Positions 24,192 to 32,697 of a stretch of 42,170 nucleotides of DNA are shown here, piece by piece. The stretch comes from Candidatus Nitrosopumilus sp. (GTDB lineage Archaea; Thermoproteota; Nitrososphaeria; Nitrososphaerales; Nitrosopumilaceae). Under the pieces are notes generated by a model, which saw nothing but the letters and a program-made list of their open reading frames with translations, was not told the DNA's origin and made no database searches. The position numbers were made by a program, and so were the translations under genes. The DNA is taken from positions 1 to 42,170 of the forward strand of contig REGJ01000007.1 in assembly GCA_003702525.1 (NCBI GenBank), read 5' to 3'. Every line of letters begins with the position of its first letter. Position 1 is the stretch's first letter.

Positions 24192-24656
24192 GACAGATTT
24201 CTTTTTTTGGGTCTTTGTAGGTTTGGATTTTGGTAATGTTATATCCAATACCCCATCACTGAGTTTTGCCTTTACCTTGGATGCAACTACATTTTCAGAA
24301 AGAGGCAGAGTTCTATAGTAAGAGACTTGACTACGCTCTTTTGTAAGGTAATTTTTCTTCTTTTCTTGTGATTCTTCTCTGTGCTCTCCTGAGATTTCAA
24401 GAGAGTTTTCAGTTACGTTGAGTTTTATCTCATTTTTCTTTATTCCTGGAACATCCATCTTTACTCGGAATTGTTTTCCTTCATCAATTACATCACAAGA
24501 TGTATGTGACATTTTTGGCATTGTCATTGCTGGAAATGAAGAAAATGCTTTTTCCATCTCCTTTCTTAGACTATCAATTGATTTGTCAATGTCAAACCAA
24601 TTTGATGTTTGAAATGGAGATACGGTAGAAGTTTTCTTTACAGGTTTTTTTGCCAT
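24180..24656 (-). CDS. hsp20: Small heat-shock protein (Hsp20/alpha-crystallin)
   Basis: An ATP-independent holdase of 158 residues. The alpha-crystallin domain spans about 50-145, with the MDVPGIKKNEIKLNVTENS strand region, the GEH/HREES element, and late GVLDITLPK (about 135-143) where the C-terminal GVL(x)I signature is expected. The N-terminal 45 residues (SNWFDIDKSIDSLRKEME) are variable as in other family members. The Lys/Thr tail replaces a clear IxI/V motif except in the final SVSV. A TATA-like AATTTATAAAATT lies about 22 nt upstream of ATG 24656. A second Hsp20 gene is at 30001. Confidence 0.92.
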   Translation of the reverse strand: MAKKPVKKTSTVSPFQTSNWFDIDKSIDSLRKEMEKAFSSFPAMTMPKMSHTSCDVIDEGKQFRVKMDVPGIKKNEIKLNVTENSLEISGEHREESQEKKKNYLTKERSQVSYYRTLPLSENVVASKVKAKLSDGVLDITLPKSKPTKTQKKKSVSVQ

Positions 24657-24763
24657 AATATATTTACAAAAAAAAATTTTATAAATTCTGAAAACAATTA
24701 TCAGTTTTGAAAATAACGCCTACGTTAAAGATCTACTTATAAGAAATCAAAACTAGGAGAAAT

Positions 24764-25036
24764 ATGGCAATACCATCAGACATTGAAGATTTTGTAGAAA
24801 AACATATCAAGTTAATGATATCTCAAACAGAATCATATCTTCCTTTTATCAAAGTTGCATTTCCATACTCAAAAAATGTAGCTGATGGTGTATACAATCT
24901 AATCATAGGTAGTGCTCTGTCTGTATTTGTAAATCAATATGCAATGAGAATGAAAAATCCAACTGTAGAGGATTTTTCAGATTTTGGAAAGATTGCACTA
25001 AAGTACAGAGATCAAGTTGATCAATTCTTCAAATAA
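24764..25036 (+). CDS. Hypothetical helical protein
   Basis: A 90-residue protein, mostly alpha-helical with a central hydrophobic stretch (YNLIIGSALSVFVNQY, 44-59) that is probably buried rather than membrane-spanning. No motif recognised. A TATA-like CTTATAAG about 27 nt before ATG 24764 supports the start. Its stop is immediately followed by the stop of the next gene on the other strand, with no gap. Confidence 0.65.
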   Translation: MAIPSDIEDFVEKHIKLMISQTESYLPFIKVAFPYSKNVADGVYNLIIGSALSVFVNQYAMRMKNPTVEDFSDFGKIALKYRDQVDQFFK

Positions 25037-25264
25037 TTAGGCTAGTTCACCTAGAAAATGTACAATATCATTTGTAACAATCACAGTTCTATCTTTTGGA
25101 ACATGGAATAGTTTTTTTGCGTCATTTGTTTGAACTATTAATTTTGAAAAGGGATCTTTGAGTGATTTGTACAGTATTCCTTTATCACCTACAGATTGTG
25201 ACCAATGAGTACCTTGAACAAATGAGATTGTTTGAAATTTTACAACCTGATAAGAGTAGACCAT
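25037..25264 (-). CDS. Small hypothetical protein downstream of the fluoride channel
   Basis: A 75-residue soluble protein with mixed alpha/beta character (TNDAKKLFHVPKDRTVIVTND in the second half) and no cysteines. It starts with ATG 25264, 6 nt after the stop of the Fluc gene, so the two form an operon. A role in fluoride handling is only suggested by position. No family recognised. Confidence 0.62.
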   Translation of the reverse strand: MVYSYQVVKFQTISFVQGTHWSQSVGDKGILYKSLKDPFSKLIVQTNDAKKLFHVPKDRTVIVTNDIVHFLGELA

Positions 25265-25270
25265 TTCTAA

Positions 25271-25651
25271 TCAATTAGATATTATCGCACTCATTAAGGA
25301 TTTTCCTCCAATTAGTGCTCCGATGGAAAGGCCAACATTTGCAAGAATGTTTGCTGCAAGTGTTCCATATTGATTATTTTCCAGTAAATTACTAGAATCA
25401 AGGGCAAACGAAGACATTGTTGTTAAAGAACCACAAAATCCTACTGCTGCAAATAGAGAATATCTGCCATCTAGATTCCATTGTTGTGATACAACAATGA
25501 ATGCACCAAGAATAAATGCTCCAATTACATTTACTATCAAAACGTTTAGCGGTAATGTATTGAAAATCAAATGGGATTCTGTAATTTTGTATCTTAGAAA
25601 TGCTCCAAGAACAGAGCCAGCTGCAAGAAAAACAAACTCTAGTCCTTTCAT
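25271..25651 (-). CDS. crcB: Fluoride exporter Fluc/CrcB
   Basis: A 126-residue four-helix membrane protein of the Fluc family, which forms dual-topology dimers and lets fluoride leave the cell. Family marks: GAFLRY at 16-21, the channel-lining N41 in VNVIGAFILGAF, and GFCGSLTTMSSF at 71-82, the central break that binds a sodium ion in known structures. Only one copy is present, so a homodimer is expected. The small gene at 25037 follows after 6 nt. No fluoride riboswitch was recognised upstream. Confidence 0.9.
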   Translation of the reverse strand: MKGLEFVFLAAGSVLGAFLRYKITESHLIFNTLPLNVLIVNVIGAFILGAFIVVSQQWNLDGRYSLFAAVGFCGSLTTMSSFALDSSNLLENNQYGTLAANILANVGLSIGALIGGKSLMSAIISN

Positions 25652-25777
25652 ATTTTGTTCATAGTATCAGACATTATTAGTGCTATTTGAGACATTTTAG
25701 GTTCAAAATACCTAATTTTGTTTTTGTGTGAAATCATGTCCATAGTTTTTATAGGTTTGATATTGTTCCCAGACTAA

Positions 25778-25969
25778 ATGACTCTCAAACTAAGGTGCGA
25801 AGATTATGGTTTTGAATGTCAATATCAAATTGATGAGGAGAAATCTATCAGTACAATTGAGAAATTAAGAAACCATTTTGAAGAAGAACATGGAATTGAC
25901 TATACTGTTGAAGCAGTTACACAAATGATTCAAAATCGTGGTCACTCTTTAGAATCAATTAAAAAATAA
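25778..25969 (+). CDS. DUF1059-type small protein
   Basis: A 63-residue protein matching the DUF1059 plan: LRCEDYGFECQY with C7 and C14 at the front, then a helix with H33 and H38 (LRNHFEEEH), a C2H2-like arrangement that may bind zinc. The family is common in archaea and actinobacteria with no settled function. The start ATG 25778 has a TATA-like TTTTTATAGG about 28 nt upstream. The second half (VEAVTQMIQNRGHSLESIKK) is longer than in most relatives. Confidence 0.78.
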   Translation: MTLKLRCEDYGFECQYQIDEEKSISTIEKLRNHFEEEHGIDYTVEAVTQMIQNRGHSLESIKK

Positions 25970-26144
25970 TTTTTAAAAATTTTCTTTTTCATTTTTAACA
26001 CTTAATACAATGTGTGTTGTACTGGTATTGTAAACCAGATTTTTCTAAAAGATTAGGAATTTTTTGTTTGTAAAATATAGTTTTGATTACAAAATTTCCT
26101 GTAACAATTTATTTTTATTTTATGTTCACTAATAGTAGTTAATA
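25970..26144. other. AT-rich intergenic region before the second TFB gene
   Basis: 175 nt with several T-tracts just after 25970 (TTTTTAAAAATTTTC), which may terminate the DUF1059 transcript, and a TATA-like TTTTATTTTATG (26112-26123) about 28 nt before GTG 26145. No gene or repeat recognised. Confidence 0.5.
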
Positions 26145-27065
26145 GTGGTAGAAAATTATTCAAACGATTATGATGTCAAGTGTGAATTAGACGCTTGCAA
26201 AACCTACCCTGCAATAACAGATTCTGAACGAGGAGAAATTGTTTGTGGGGGTTGCGGTCTTATTCTAGTGCAAAACTTAGCTGACGCATCATATGAAAAC
26301 AACGGTTACACTCAGGAAGACTTTATGAAGCAAGCAAGAACAGGTCCTGCAACATCACTAACGATGTTTGACAAAGGATTATCAACTGTTATTGGAAGCA
26401 ATAAAGATTCTTCAGGAAATGCATTACCAAGCAAAACAAAATACGAATTCAACAGACTAAGAACATGGGATCAAAGAAGTAAATCAAGAAAAACTGCTAC
26501 TTTGAGCAAAGCTTTCACTTTACTTCATTCAATGAAGACAAAGTTAGGCATACCAGATAATGTTGTGGAAAATGCTGCATATATTTACAGAAAAATAGTC
26601 AGTGCAAAATTGACACGAGGAAGAACAATGGCATCATTGATTTCAGCCTCATTGTATGCAGCATGTAGAGAAAACAACATTCCAAGAACATTAGACGATA
26701 TTGCAAAAGCCGGTAATGTAGAGAGAAGAATACTTTCCAGAGATTTGAGAACCATAATCAAAAAGCTTGAATTGAATCTTAATCAGTATGATACTGCCTC
26801 GTTTATCTCAAAAATCTCAAACAACATGAATTTGAAAGAAAAGACAAAACGAGGAGCATTTGAGATACTAAAGCGCTGTGAAGACGAAGAAATTACTGCT
26901 GGAAAACACCCAGTAGCGCAAGCTGCTGCTTCATTATACATTTCATGTATAATTAATGGAGAAAGAGTTAGTCAAAAGAAATTCTCAGTAGAGGCAGGAG
27001 TTAGTGATGTGACAATTAGAAACAGAACTGCTTTGATTAAGAAAATACTAAAGCTTGATGAGTAG
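26145..27065 (+). CDS. tfb2: Transcription initiation factor B paralogue with divergent N-terminus
   Basis: A 306-residue TFIIB homologue. The zinc ribbon is altered: C13, C18, C34, C37, so the first knuckle is Cx4C rather than Cx2C. The B-reader segment that reads PEWRSFT in the other TFB is SYENNGYT here, losing the Trp-Arg. The rest (TGPATSLTMFDKGLST, two cyclin repeats from about 105 to 300, VSDVTIRNRTALIKK at the end) is conserved. It is expected to bind TBP-DNA and polymerase but may support a different promoter set. The start is GTG 26145 on TATA spacing. Confidence 0.92.
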   Translation: MVENYSNDYDVKCELDACKTYPAITDSERGEIVCGGCGLILVQNLADASYENNGYTQEDFMKQARTGPATSLTMFDKGLSTVIGSNKDSSGNALPSKTKYEFNRLRTWDQRSKSRKTATLSKAFTLLHSMKTKLGIPDNVVENAAYIYRKIVSAKLTRGRTMASLISASLYAACRENNIPRTLDDIAKAGNVERRILSRDLRTIIKKLELNLNQYDTASFISKISNNMNLKEKTKRGAFEILKRCEDEEITAGKHPVAQAAASLYISCIINGERVSQKKFSVEAGVSDVTIRNRTALIKKILKLDE

Positions 27066-27077
27066 AAAATCCAAAAT

Positions 27078-27096
27078 CCTACATGTTAATTGTAGG
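27078..27096. terminator. Hairpin between convergent genes
   Basis: CCTACA (27078-27083) and TGTAGG (27091-27096) form a 6-bp stem with a 7-nt loop between the stop codons of tfb2 and the secreted coiled-coil gene. It includes the latter's stop codon. A bidirectional terminator or RNA-end element is possible; archaeal hairpins are weak evidence for this. Confidence 0.35.
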
Positions 27097-27513
27097 AGAA
27101 ATTATTTTTTCATAAAATACATCTTTTAGTCTATTTACCAAATCCATTATTACACGTAGTTGCTCCATTGTAATTTCTTCTAGATCTTTAATTCTTTCAT
27201 GTAATTGTGATATCTGAGACTGCAGTCCTGATTTTTCATTTTTTAGAGTAGATATTTGACCTTGAAGATTTTTGTTTTCTTGTTGTAGTTTTTCATTTTC
27301 TTGAGTTAATCTCTGGATTTTTTCTGATTCAGTTTCTCCTGGAAATGGTTCTGGAACAGGTTCAGGCTCTGGCAATGGAATTGGTTCAGGCTCTGGTGAA
27401 GGCTCTGGAATTTCTGGAGGTCCAGGTTCTTGCTCAGTGTCTTGTGCAAATGAAGGTGACAAGCTAACCAGAGTAACAATTGCAAGTAAACCAAACAGAA
27501 AACTGACTTTCAT
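27079..27513 (-). CDS. Secreted Pro/Glu-rich coiled-coil protein
   Basis: A 144-residue exported protein. Signal peptide 1-23 (ends SFA-QD). Residues 27-60 are an extended stalk of Pro-Glu pairs (PEPSPEPEP...), then heptad repeats (62-118; EKLQQENKNLQGQISTLKNE) give a long coiled coil, ending in a short helix. The layout suggests an oligomeric surface or periplasm-like structural protein. It converges with tfb2 across 13 nt. Similar coiled-coil segments occur in the repeat-rich secreted protein at 13513. Confidence 0.74.
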   Translation of the reverse strand: MKVSFLFGLLAIVTLVSLSPSFAQDTEQEPGPPEIPEPSPEPEPIPLPEPEPVPEPFPGETESEKIQRLTQENEKLQQENKNLQGQISTLKNEKSGLQSQISQLHERIKDLEEITMEQLRVIMDLVNRLKDVFYEKIISPTINM

Positions 27514-27584
27514 TTTGTATCATAAAGTTTAGGACAATTTTGTATATGAATATGATTATTGATTGTTAAGAATGAAAAAGAAGA

Positions 27585-27803
27585 TTATTTGTAGAAATCA
27601 GGTTCTTGATCTCTTTTTTGTTTTGGAAGATCATCCATGACGGCTTGGACCACTTCGTTGTGATTATATGTTAAGTGTCTGAGAAACTTTGCAGATTCAT
27701 CTGCTCTAGTTTTCTCATCAGCAAATAACATCTCAGGACTACTTAGTTCTGCCATCATTGTATTGCATTCTTGGCATGGGTCAAAGTCAAGATACAGTTT
27801 CAT
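27585..27803 (-). CDS. Small hypothetical protein with CxxC motif
   Basis: A 72-residue protein from ATG 27803 (MKLYLDFDPCQECNTMM) with C10/C13 and a His-rich helix (RHLTYNHNEVV) that could supply further metal ligands. I prefer ATG 27803 over ATG 27815 because the TATA-like TAAATAC at 27824-27830 fits it. It follows the cdc48 gene by 29 nt on the same strand, and that TATA overlaps the last codons of cdc48, so it probably has its own promoter. No family recognised. Confidence 0.6.
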   Translation of the reverse strand: MKLYLDFDPCQECNTMMAELSSPEMLFADEKTRADESAKFLRHLTYNHNEVVQAVMDDLPKQKRDQEPDFYK

Positions 27804-27832
27804 GTTTTTTCTCATTTCCCTTAGTATTTAGA

Positions 27833-29974
27833 CTATTTTATGGATTGAGCAAGTGGAGCCTCTTTTTTCCGAGGCTTTACCTTGTCAATTGCGTCAATTA
27901 GTTCTTGTTGAGATATCTTGATGTCTTTGACATTCTGTGCTTTGCCACCAACATACTTTTTGAGAGCTGCAATAGCGGCTCTGTTTGCAACTGCCGCAAT
28001 TTCAGCTCCACTAAATCCATCAGTCAACTCTACAAGTTTTGTAATATCTACATCACTTGCAAGTGGTTTCTTTTTGGTATGAATCTCAAAGATGTTTCGT
28101 CTTCCTTTGGCATCAGGGTTTGGAACCTCAATGATTCTATCAAATCTTCCAGGTCTAAGCAATGCATCATCTACAATGTCTAGTCGGTTTGTTGCACCAA
28201 CTATCAAGACGTTGTGCAGTTCTTCTAATCCATCTATCTCAGTTAGAATTTGAGATACCACGCTTTCTGTAACATGTGATTCTGAACCACCACTACCTCT
28301 TCGTGGTACAAGAGCATCTACTTCGTCTAAGAAGATGATACATGGTGCTGCTTGACGTGCTTTTCTGAATATTTCTCTAACTCCTTTTTCAGATTCGCCC
28401 ACCCATTTTGAGAGTAGTTCAGGTCCCTTTATGCTGATAAAGTTAGATTCTGTCATTTTTGCAAGTGCTTTTGCAATCAGTGTCTTACCAGTTCCAGGTG
28501 GACCGTGTAATAGGATTCCTTTTGGCGTTTCAACATCAACATAATCAAATGCTTCTTTGTGTTTGATAGGCCATTCGACTGCTTCACGTAGTTCCTCTTT
28601 TAATTCATCAAGACCACCAACATCATCCCAACTTACATTAGGAATCTGTACTTGGACTTCACGTAATGCACTTGGTCGGACTTCTTTTAATGCATCTCTA
28701 AAGTCTTCACTTGAAATCTCTATCTTTTGAAGAATTTCTGATGATATTTTTTCTTCATCAAGATCAATCTCAGGAAGAATTCTACGAAGTGATCTCATTG
28801 CAGCTTCTTTTGATAATACTTCCAAGTCAGCTCCAACAAATCCATGTGTAGTTTTTGAGATTTGTTTAAGATCTACCTTTTCATCTATTGGCATTCCACG
28901 TGTATGAATTGAAAGGATTTCAAATCTTCCTTCATCGTCAGGAATTCCAATTTCGATTTCTCTGTCAAATCTTCCAGGTCTTCTAAGTGCAGGATCAATA
29001 GAGTCTGGTCTGTTTGTAGCTGCAATAACTACAACTTTACCTCTAGATTTCATTCCGTCCATCAAAGTCAAAAGTTGAGAAACTATTCTCTTTTCAACTT
29101 CGCCTGAAACCTCATCTCTCTTTGGAGCAATGGAATCTATTTCATCAATGAAGACTATACTTGGAGAATTTTCTTCGGCTTGATTGAAAATTTCTCTAAT
29201 CTTCTCTTCACTTTCACCATAGTACTTGCCCATAATTTCAGGACCGCTAAGTGAGATAAAGTGAGCATTAGTCTCTCCGGCTACTGCCTTTGCAAGAAGG
29301 GTTTTTCCCGTGCCTGGAGGGCCATACAATAAGACTCCTTTTGGTGCTTCTACGCCAATTTTATCAAACAACTCTGGATGCCTCATTGGTAATTCAACCA
29401 TCTCACGAATTTTTTGGACTTCGTTTTTGAGACCACCTAGTTCATCATATGTTATTCTTGGAACAGATGCATCAACTGATTTTGTCATTGTGCCAAGTTT
29501 GAAGATTGTTTTTTCAGTTACAATAACTGGTTTTGAAGGCTTTGTGCTAGTTACAATGAATTGGACTCGCCCACCCATCTGTGTGTTAAGAGATAATGTA
29601 TCTCCAGTTGTAAATACATGATTAAGATAGTTGTAAGCCATGTATTCTTGTAACCCTTCAGCAGAAATTTTCTCAGTTGGTGACAAAACAATTTGTTCTG
29701 CGTTTGCAGCTTCAACTGATTTTAAAGAAATCTTATCACCAATTCCTGCTCCAATATTTTGTCTTGTCATTCCATCAATTTTGATAATTCCTGTACCATA
29801 TTCCTCAGGATTACCTGGCCAAAGTTTTACATGGGTTTTTTTGTTGTATGTTAATTCTAAGATTTGGCCAGTATTCCATTTTTGATCTTCAATAATTTTT
29901 GGATCAATTATTGCTCTTCCGTGTCCAACATGTTGTTGCGGAATTTCATCAACTTTTAAAATAATTTCACTCAT
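27833..29974 (-). CDS. cdc48: CDC48/VAT-type AAA+ ATPase
   Basis: A 713-residue double-AAA unfoldase. The N domain (1-180) has the double-psi-barrel plus beta-clam pattern. D1 has Walker A GPPGTGKT at 218-225 and Walker B DEID at 277-280; D2 has Walker A at 491-498 and DEVD at 550-553, with arginine-finger RRPGRFDR segments after each. The archaeal enzyme unfolds and feeds substrates to the proteasome or other partners. The C-terminus ([11 protein letters not shown]) shows no HbYX proteasome-docking motif. The start has a strong Shine-Dalgarno GAGGTGA about 5 nt before ATG 29974, unusual among the leaderless genes around it. It follows the Hsp20 gene by 26 nt in an operon. Confidence 0.95.
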   Translation of the reverse strand: MSEIILKVDEIPQQHVGHGRAIIDPKIIEDQKWNTGQILELTYNKKTHVKLWPGNPEEYGTGIIKIDGMTRQNIGAGIGDKISLKSVEAANAEQIVLSPTEKISAEGLQEYMAYNYLNHVFTTGDTLSLNTQMGGRVQFIVTSTKPSKPVIVTEKTIFKLGTMTKSVDASVPRITYDELGGLKNEVQKIREMVELPMRHPELFDKIGVEAPKGVLLYGPPGTGKTLLAKAVAGETNAHFISLSGPEIMGKYYGESEEKIREIFNQAEENSPSIVFIDEIDSIAPKRDEVSGEVEKRIVSQLLTLMDGMKSRGKVVVIAATNRPDSIDPALRRPGRFDREIEIGIPDDEGRFEILSIHTRGMPIDEKVDLKQISKTTHGFVGADLEVLSKEAAMRSLRRILPEIDLDEEKISSEILQKIEISSEDFRDALKEVRPSALREVQVQIPNVSWDDVGGLDELKEELREAVEWPIKHKEAFDYVDVETPKGILLHGPPGTGKTLIAKALAKMTESNFISIKGPELLSKWVGESEKGVREIFRKARQAAPCIIFLDEVDALVPRRGSGGSESHVTESVVSQILTEIDGLEELHNVLIVGATNRLDIVDDALLRPGRFDRIIEVPNPDAKGRRNIFEIHTKKKPLASDVDITKLVELTDGFSGAEIAAVANRAAIAALKKYVGGKAQNVKDIKISQQELIDAIDKVKPRKKEAPLAQSIK

Positions 29975-30000
29975 TTTTTCACCTCAAAAATAAAGGGGGT

Positions 30001-30492
30001 TTATTCAACCTCCACCTTTTTGCCAGTTGGTTTTTCTTCAACTAGTTTGAAGACTAGTTGTAAAATTCCGTTTTTGTATGAAGCCTTTGCAGAATTCTCA
30101 TTAACTTTGTGTTGTACTGGAACTTTGACATGGTACTTTTTCTCACCATGTTCTGCAGACAAATCTACAACTTTGTTGTCAACAACAATTTTGACATCAG
30201 TCTTTTCAACTCCTGGCATCTCAGCTATGAGTTTTACAACTTTTTCTTTTTCATCAACAATTGTGTCGACTATTGGTTCTCGTGTATCAGAAGCTGGAAG
30301 TTGGTCTGGTTTGACGTTTCCATATTCTTTTACCACAGGTTTTCCATCAGGACCCATGGTCATTGTATAACCATAATAAAGTGGGCCAGATTCAGAACCA
30401 TTTCCCTTGAATCCCTCAAAGATGTCGTCTGTATTGAAAAAAGATCTAGACATCTGTTTGAAGATTCTATCAAATTCACTATCAAAGAACAT
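30001..30492 (-). CDS. hsp20: Small heat-shock protein (Hsp20), first gene of operon with cdc48
   Basis: About 163 residues from ATG 30492 (MFFDSEFDRIFKQM). Two further starts, ATG 30498 and GTG 30504, lie just upstream; I prefer 30492 because an AGGTGA Shine-Dalgarno sequence ends 8 nt before it. The alpha-crystallin domain is in the second half (about 78-155: KLIAEMPGVEKTDVKIVVDN, AEHGEKKYHVKV, GILQLVFK). The N-terminal half (YYGYTMTMGPDGKPVVKEYG) is the archaeal Hsp20 pattern. The operon with cdc48 links a holdase to an unfoldase. A TATA-like CTTTATATAATG (30525-30536) drives the operon. Confidence 0.9.
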   Translation of the reverse strand: MFFDSEFDRIFKQMSRSFFNTDDIFEGFKGNGSESGPLYYGYTMTMGPDGKPVVKEYGNVKPDQLPASDTREPIVDTIVDEKEKVVKLIAEMPGVEKTDVKIVVDNKVVDLSAEHGEKKYHVKVPVQHKVNENSAKASYKNGILQLVFKLVEEKPTGKKVEVE

Positions 30493-30523
30493 TGTCATAT
30501 TCACCTATAGTATGTAATATCTA

Positions 30524-30536
30524 TGACATTATATAA
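30524..30536. repeat. TGACATTATATAA promoter repeat, copy 1
   Basis: First of two identical 13-bp sequences (second at 30582-30594), 58 bp apart and in the same orientation. It contains the TATA of the Hsp20-cdc48 operon on the minus strand. Confidence 0.6.
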
Positions 30537-30581
30537 AGATTATTAGATTTTCTTTGATTTCTTACATAAGCCTATTATAAC

Positions 30582-30594
30582 TGACATTATATAA
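30582..30594. repeat. TGACATTATATAA promoter repeat, copy 2
   Basis: Second copy of the 13-bp sequence. It contains the TATA that fits ATG 30618 on the plus strand. Sharing it with the heat-shock operon suggests a common regulator, or may only reflect TATA similarity. Confidence 0.6.
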
Positions 30595-30617
30595 TAATCT
30601 TAATGCGAATAGCAACC

Positions 30618-31268
30618 ATGTCTGTACCTGAGGTTGCCAGGGAGATAATCACTAGAAATCGTTCAGTTTATGACTGTATGAAGATGGATTTGATAAACTA
30701 CACAGCATTAGCAGTAAAGATTCAACCAGAAATTGAGAGAATTCTTGGAAACAGTGTTAATCTCAACACCATAGTTGTAGCAATCAAGAGATATGCAGAT
30801 TCATTTGAGATTAAAGAGGAAGTAAAGGAAGAACCAGTTTTGAAGAATGCAAGATTGGTTTTGACTGATGGAATAATGGATGTTAAATTTTCAATCAAAG
30901 ATTCTAATCAAATAGATCCTATGGCAATTTTGGATAAATTCTCAAAGATTACAAATAATTACGAATTTTTTAGAATGTCTGATTCCTTTAGATTTCTTAC
31001 TGAAGATATGGAAGACATTAGGCAGATTTTTGGTAATGTTTCAGATAGAGATGATCTGTTTAGTACGGGTTTGGCAAAAATCAAAATTACAATACCTGAT
31101 TCACAAAATCAGTCAGATGTGGTGTCTTATGTTGCAGAGGTATTGCATGCAAATGGTATTGAGCTTGTAAACGCATTTTTCAGTCAGGATAATATCGTAA
31201 TTATTCTAAATGAAAAAGACGCATCAAGAGCATATGAAATTTTACACTCTGATATAATGAGAGCCTGA
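30618..31268 (+). CDS. ACT-domain regulatory protein
   Basis: About 216 residues from ATG 30618 (MSVPEVAREIITRN), chosen because the TATA at 30587-30596 lies 26 nt upstream; ATG 30603 is too close to it. The N-terminal part (1-75) is helical, with VYDCMKMDLINYTALAVKI suggesting DNA or partner binding. The C-terminal third (about 150-212) has the beta-alpha-beta pattern of ACT domains (AKIKITIPDSQNQSDVVSYV, NGIELVNAFFSQDNIVIIL), which bind amino acids. The family occurs in thaumarchaea and other archaea with unknown function. It shares a divergent promoter region with the Hsp20-cdc48 operon. Confidence 0.66.
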   Translation: MSVPEVAREIITRNRSVYDCMKMDLINYTALAVKIQPEIERILGNSVNLNTIVVAIKRYADSFEIKEEVKEEPVLKNARLVLTDGIMDVKFSIKDSNQIDPMAILDKFSKITNNYEFFRMSDSFRFLTEDMEDIRQIFGNVSDRDDLFSTGLAKIKITIPDSQNQSDVVSYVAEVLHANGIELVNAFFSQDNIVIILNEKDASRAYEILHSDIMRA

Positions 31269-31341
31269 AAATAGGCACGTACGCATAATTTATGAAAATA
31301 AACTCATAGGGATATATTCCGTCTTTTTCTGGGAGAAGCAA

Positions 31342-32697
31342 ATGGCTCGAAATAAGAAGAAAGTTGTTGTTTTAGGAGGAGGTTTTGCAGGTGTAGAGTG
31401 TACTAGGAAACTAGAGGAATATTTCAAGAATGATTCAGATATTGAGATTGTTTTAGTTAGTGAAGATAATTTTCTATTATTTACTCCAATGCTACCTCAA
31501 GTGGCATCTGGAACTATTGAAACTAGACATATTGTAATGCCAATTAGAACAATTACAAAAAAAGCAACTTTCTATGAAGGCAGAGTTAAAAATATTGATC
31601 CATATGGAAAAATTGTAAATCTTTGGGGTAGTGGAAACAAGAGAGGTATTTCACTTCATTATGATTTTCTTGTAGTTGCATTAGGAAGTGAAACTAACTT
31701 TTTTGGAATGAATGATCTTGAAAAAAATGCCTATCAGATGAAGACACTCAATGATGCAGTTATGGTTAGAAACAGAATGATAGACATGTTAGAGCAGGCA
31801 GAAAATGAAACAAACCCAATTCTAAAACAAAGTCTTCTAAATTTTGTTGTTGTAGGTGGAGGTTTTGCAGGAATTGAGACTGCAGGAGAGATAATGGATC
31901 TTTTGTTAGATGTTAGAAAATATTATCCTAATATCAAAAAAGAAAACATTCGAGTTGTTGTATTAGAGGCATTACCAAATATCTTACCTGGTTTCTCTGA
32001 AAGTCTTGCAAAATTTGCACAAGAAAAACTAACAGAGCATGGAATTGAGATCAAACTCCAAACAGCTGTAACCAGTTTTGATGGAGACGAGGTCATGATA
32101 AAGAGATTAGATGTTGATAAAGACGCAACAGGTGATTCAGTTATTAGTTCAATTCAAACAAAGACTGTAATTTGGACTGCAGGCGTAACACCAGTTAATA
32201 CAATTAAGAGATCATTATTCAAAACAGACAAGGGAAAAATCATTGTCGATAAGAATTTAGAAGTTAATGATTTTCCGGGTGTTTTTGCAATTGGAGACTG
32301 TGCGCTGTTTATGGATCCTAGTAGCCAAAGACCATTTCCACCCACAGCACAAATTGCTGAAGCCCAGGCAAAGATTGCTGCAAAAAACCTTCATGCTTTA
32401 ATTAGAAATGAAGAAAAAACTGAATTTACCTACGAATCAAAAGGTCAGATGGCAATTATTGGAAAAAGAACAGGTATTGCTTCATTTTTAGGAATGAATA
32501 TTCACGGAATTTTTGCATGGTTTCTTTGGAGGAACATTTACCTCTCAAAAATTCCAACATGGGATAAACGATTTAGAGTATTTCTTGATTGGACAGCTGA
32601 TGCAATTTTTGATAGAGACATTTCAAGACTCAAATTCATGAGACGTGAGCCAGAGAAAGAGTACAAGGTTCTTGATGAAGTCGATGATGTTTGGTAG
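31342..32697 (+). CDS. ndh: Type II NADH dehydrogenase (NDH-2)-like flavoprotein
   Basis: A 451-residue FAD-dependent pyridine nucleotide oxidoreductase. FAD Rossmann motif GGGFAG at 12-17, NAD(P) Rossmann VVVGGGFAGIETAGE near 169-183, FAD-binding GVFAIGDCA near 311-319, and the quinone-side PTAQIAEAQAKIAAKN segment that marks NDH-2. Hydrophobic residues near the C-terminus (FLGMNIHGIFAWFLWRNIYL) give a peripheral membrane anchor. It would transfer electrons from NADH to quinone without pumping protons. Sulfide:quinone reductase is an alternative but lacks the expected Cys. The start ATG 31342 follows a TATA-like GATATATTCC at about 26 nt. Confidence 0.88.
   Translation: MARNKKKVVVLGGGFAGVECTRKLEEYFKNDSDIEIVLVSEDNFLLFTPMLPQVASGTIETRHIVMPIRTITKKATFYEGRVKNIDPYGKIVNLWGSGNKRGISLHYDFLVVALGSETNFFGMNDLEKNAYQMKTLNDAVMVRNRMIDMLEQAENETNPILKQSLLNFVVVGGGFAGIETAGEIMDLLLDVRKYYPNIKKENIRVVVLEALPNILPGFSESLAKFAQEKLTEHGIEIKLQTAVTSFDGDEVMIKRLDVDKDATGDSVISSIQTKTVIWTAGVTPVNTIKRSLFKTDKGKIIVDKNLEVNDFPGVFAIGDCALFMDPSSQRPFPPTAQIAEAQAKIAAKNLHALIRNEEKTEFTYESKGQMAIIGKRTGIASFLGMNIHGIFAWFLWRNIYLSKIPTWDKRFRVFLDWTADAIFDRDISRLKFMRREPEKEYKVLDEVDDVW

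Noticed and set aside
25652-25777. Fluoride riboswitch upstream of the Fluc gene
   Set aside because: No matching conserved core was found between 25652 and 25777 on the minus strand.
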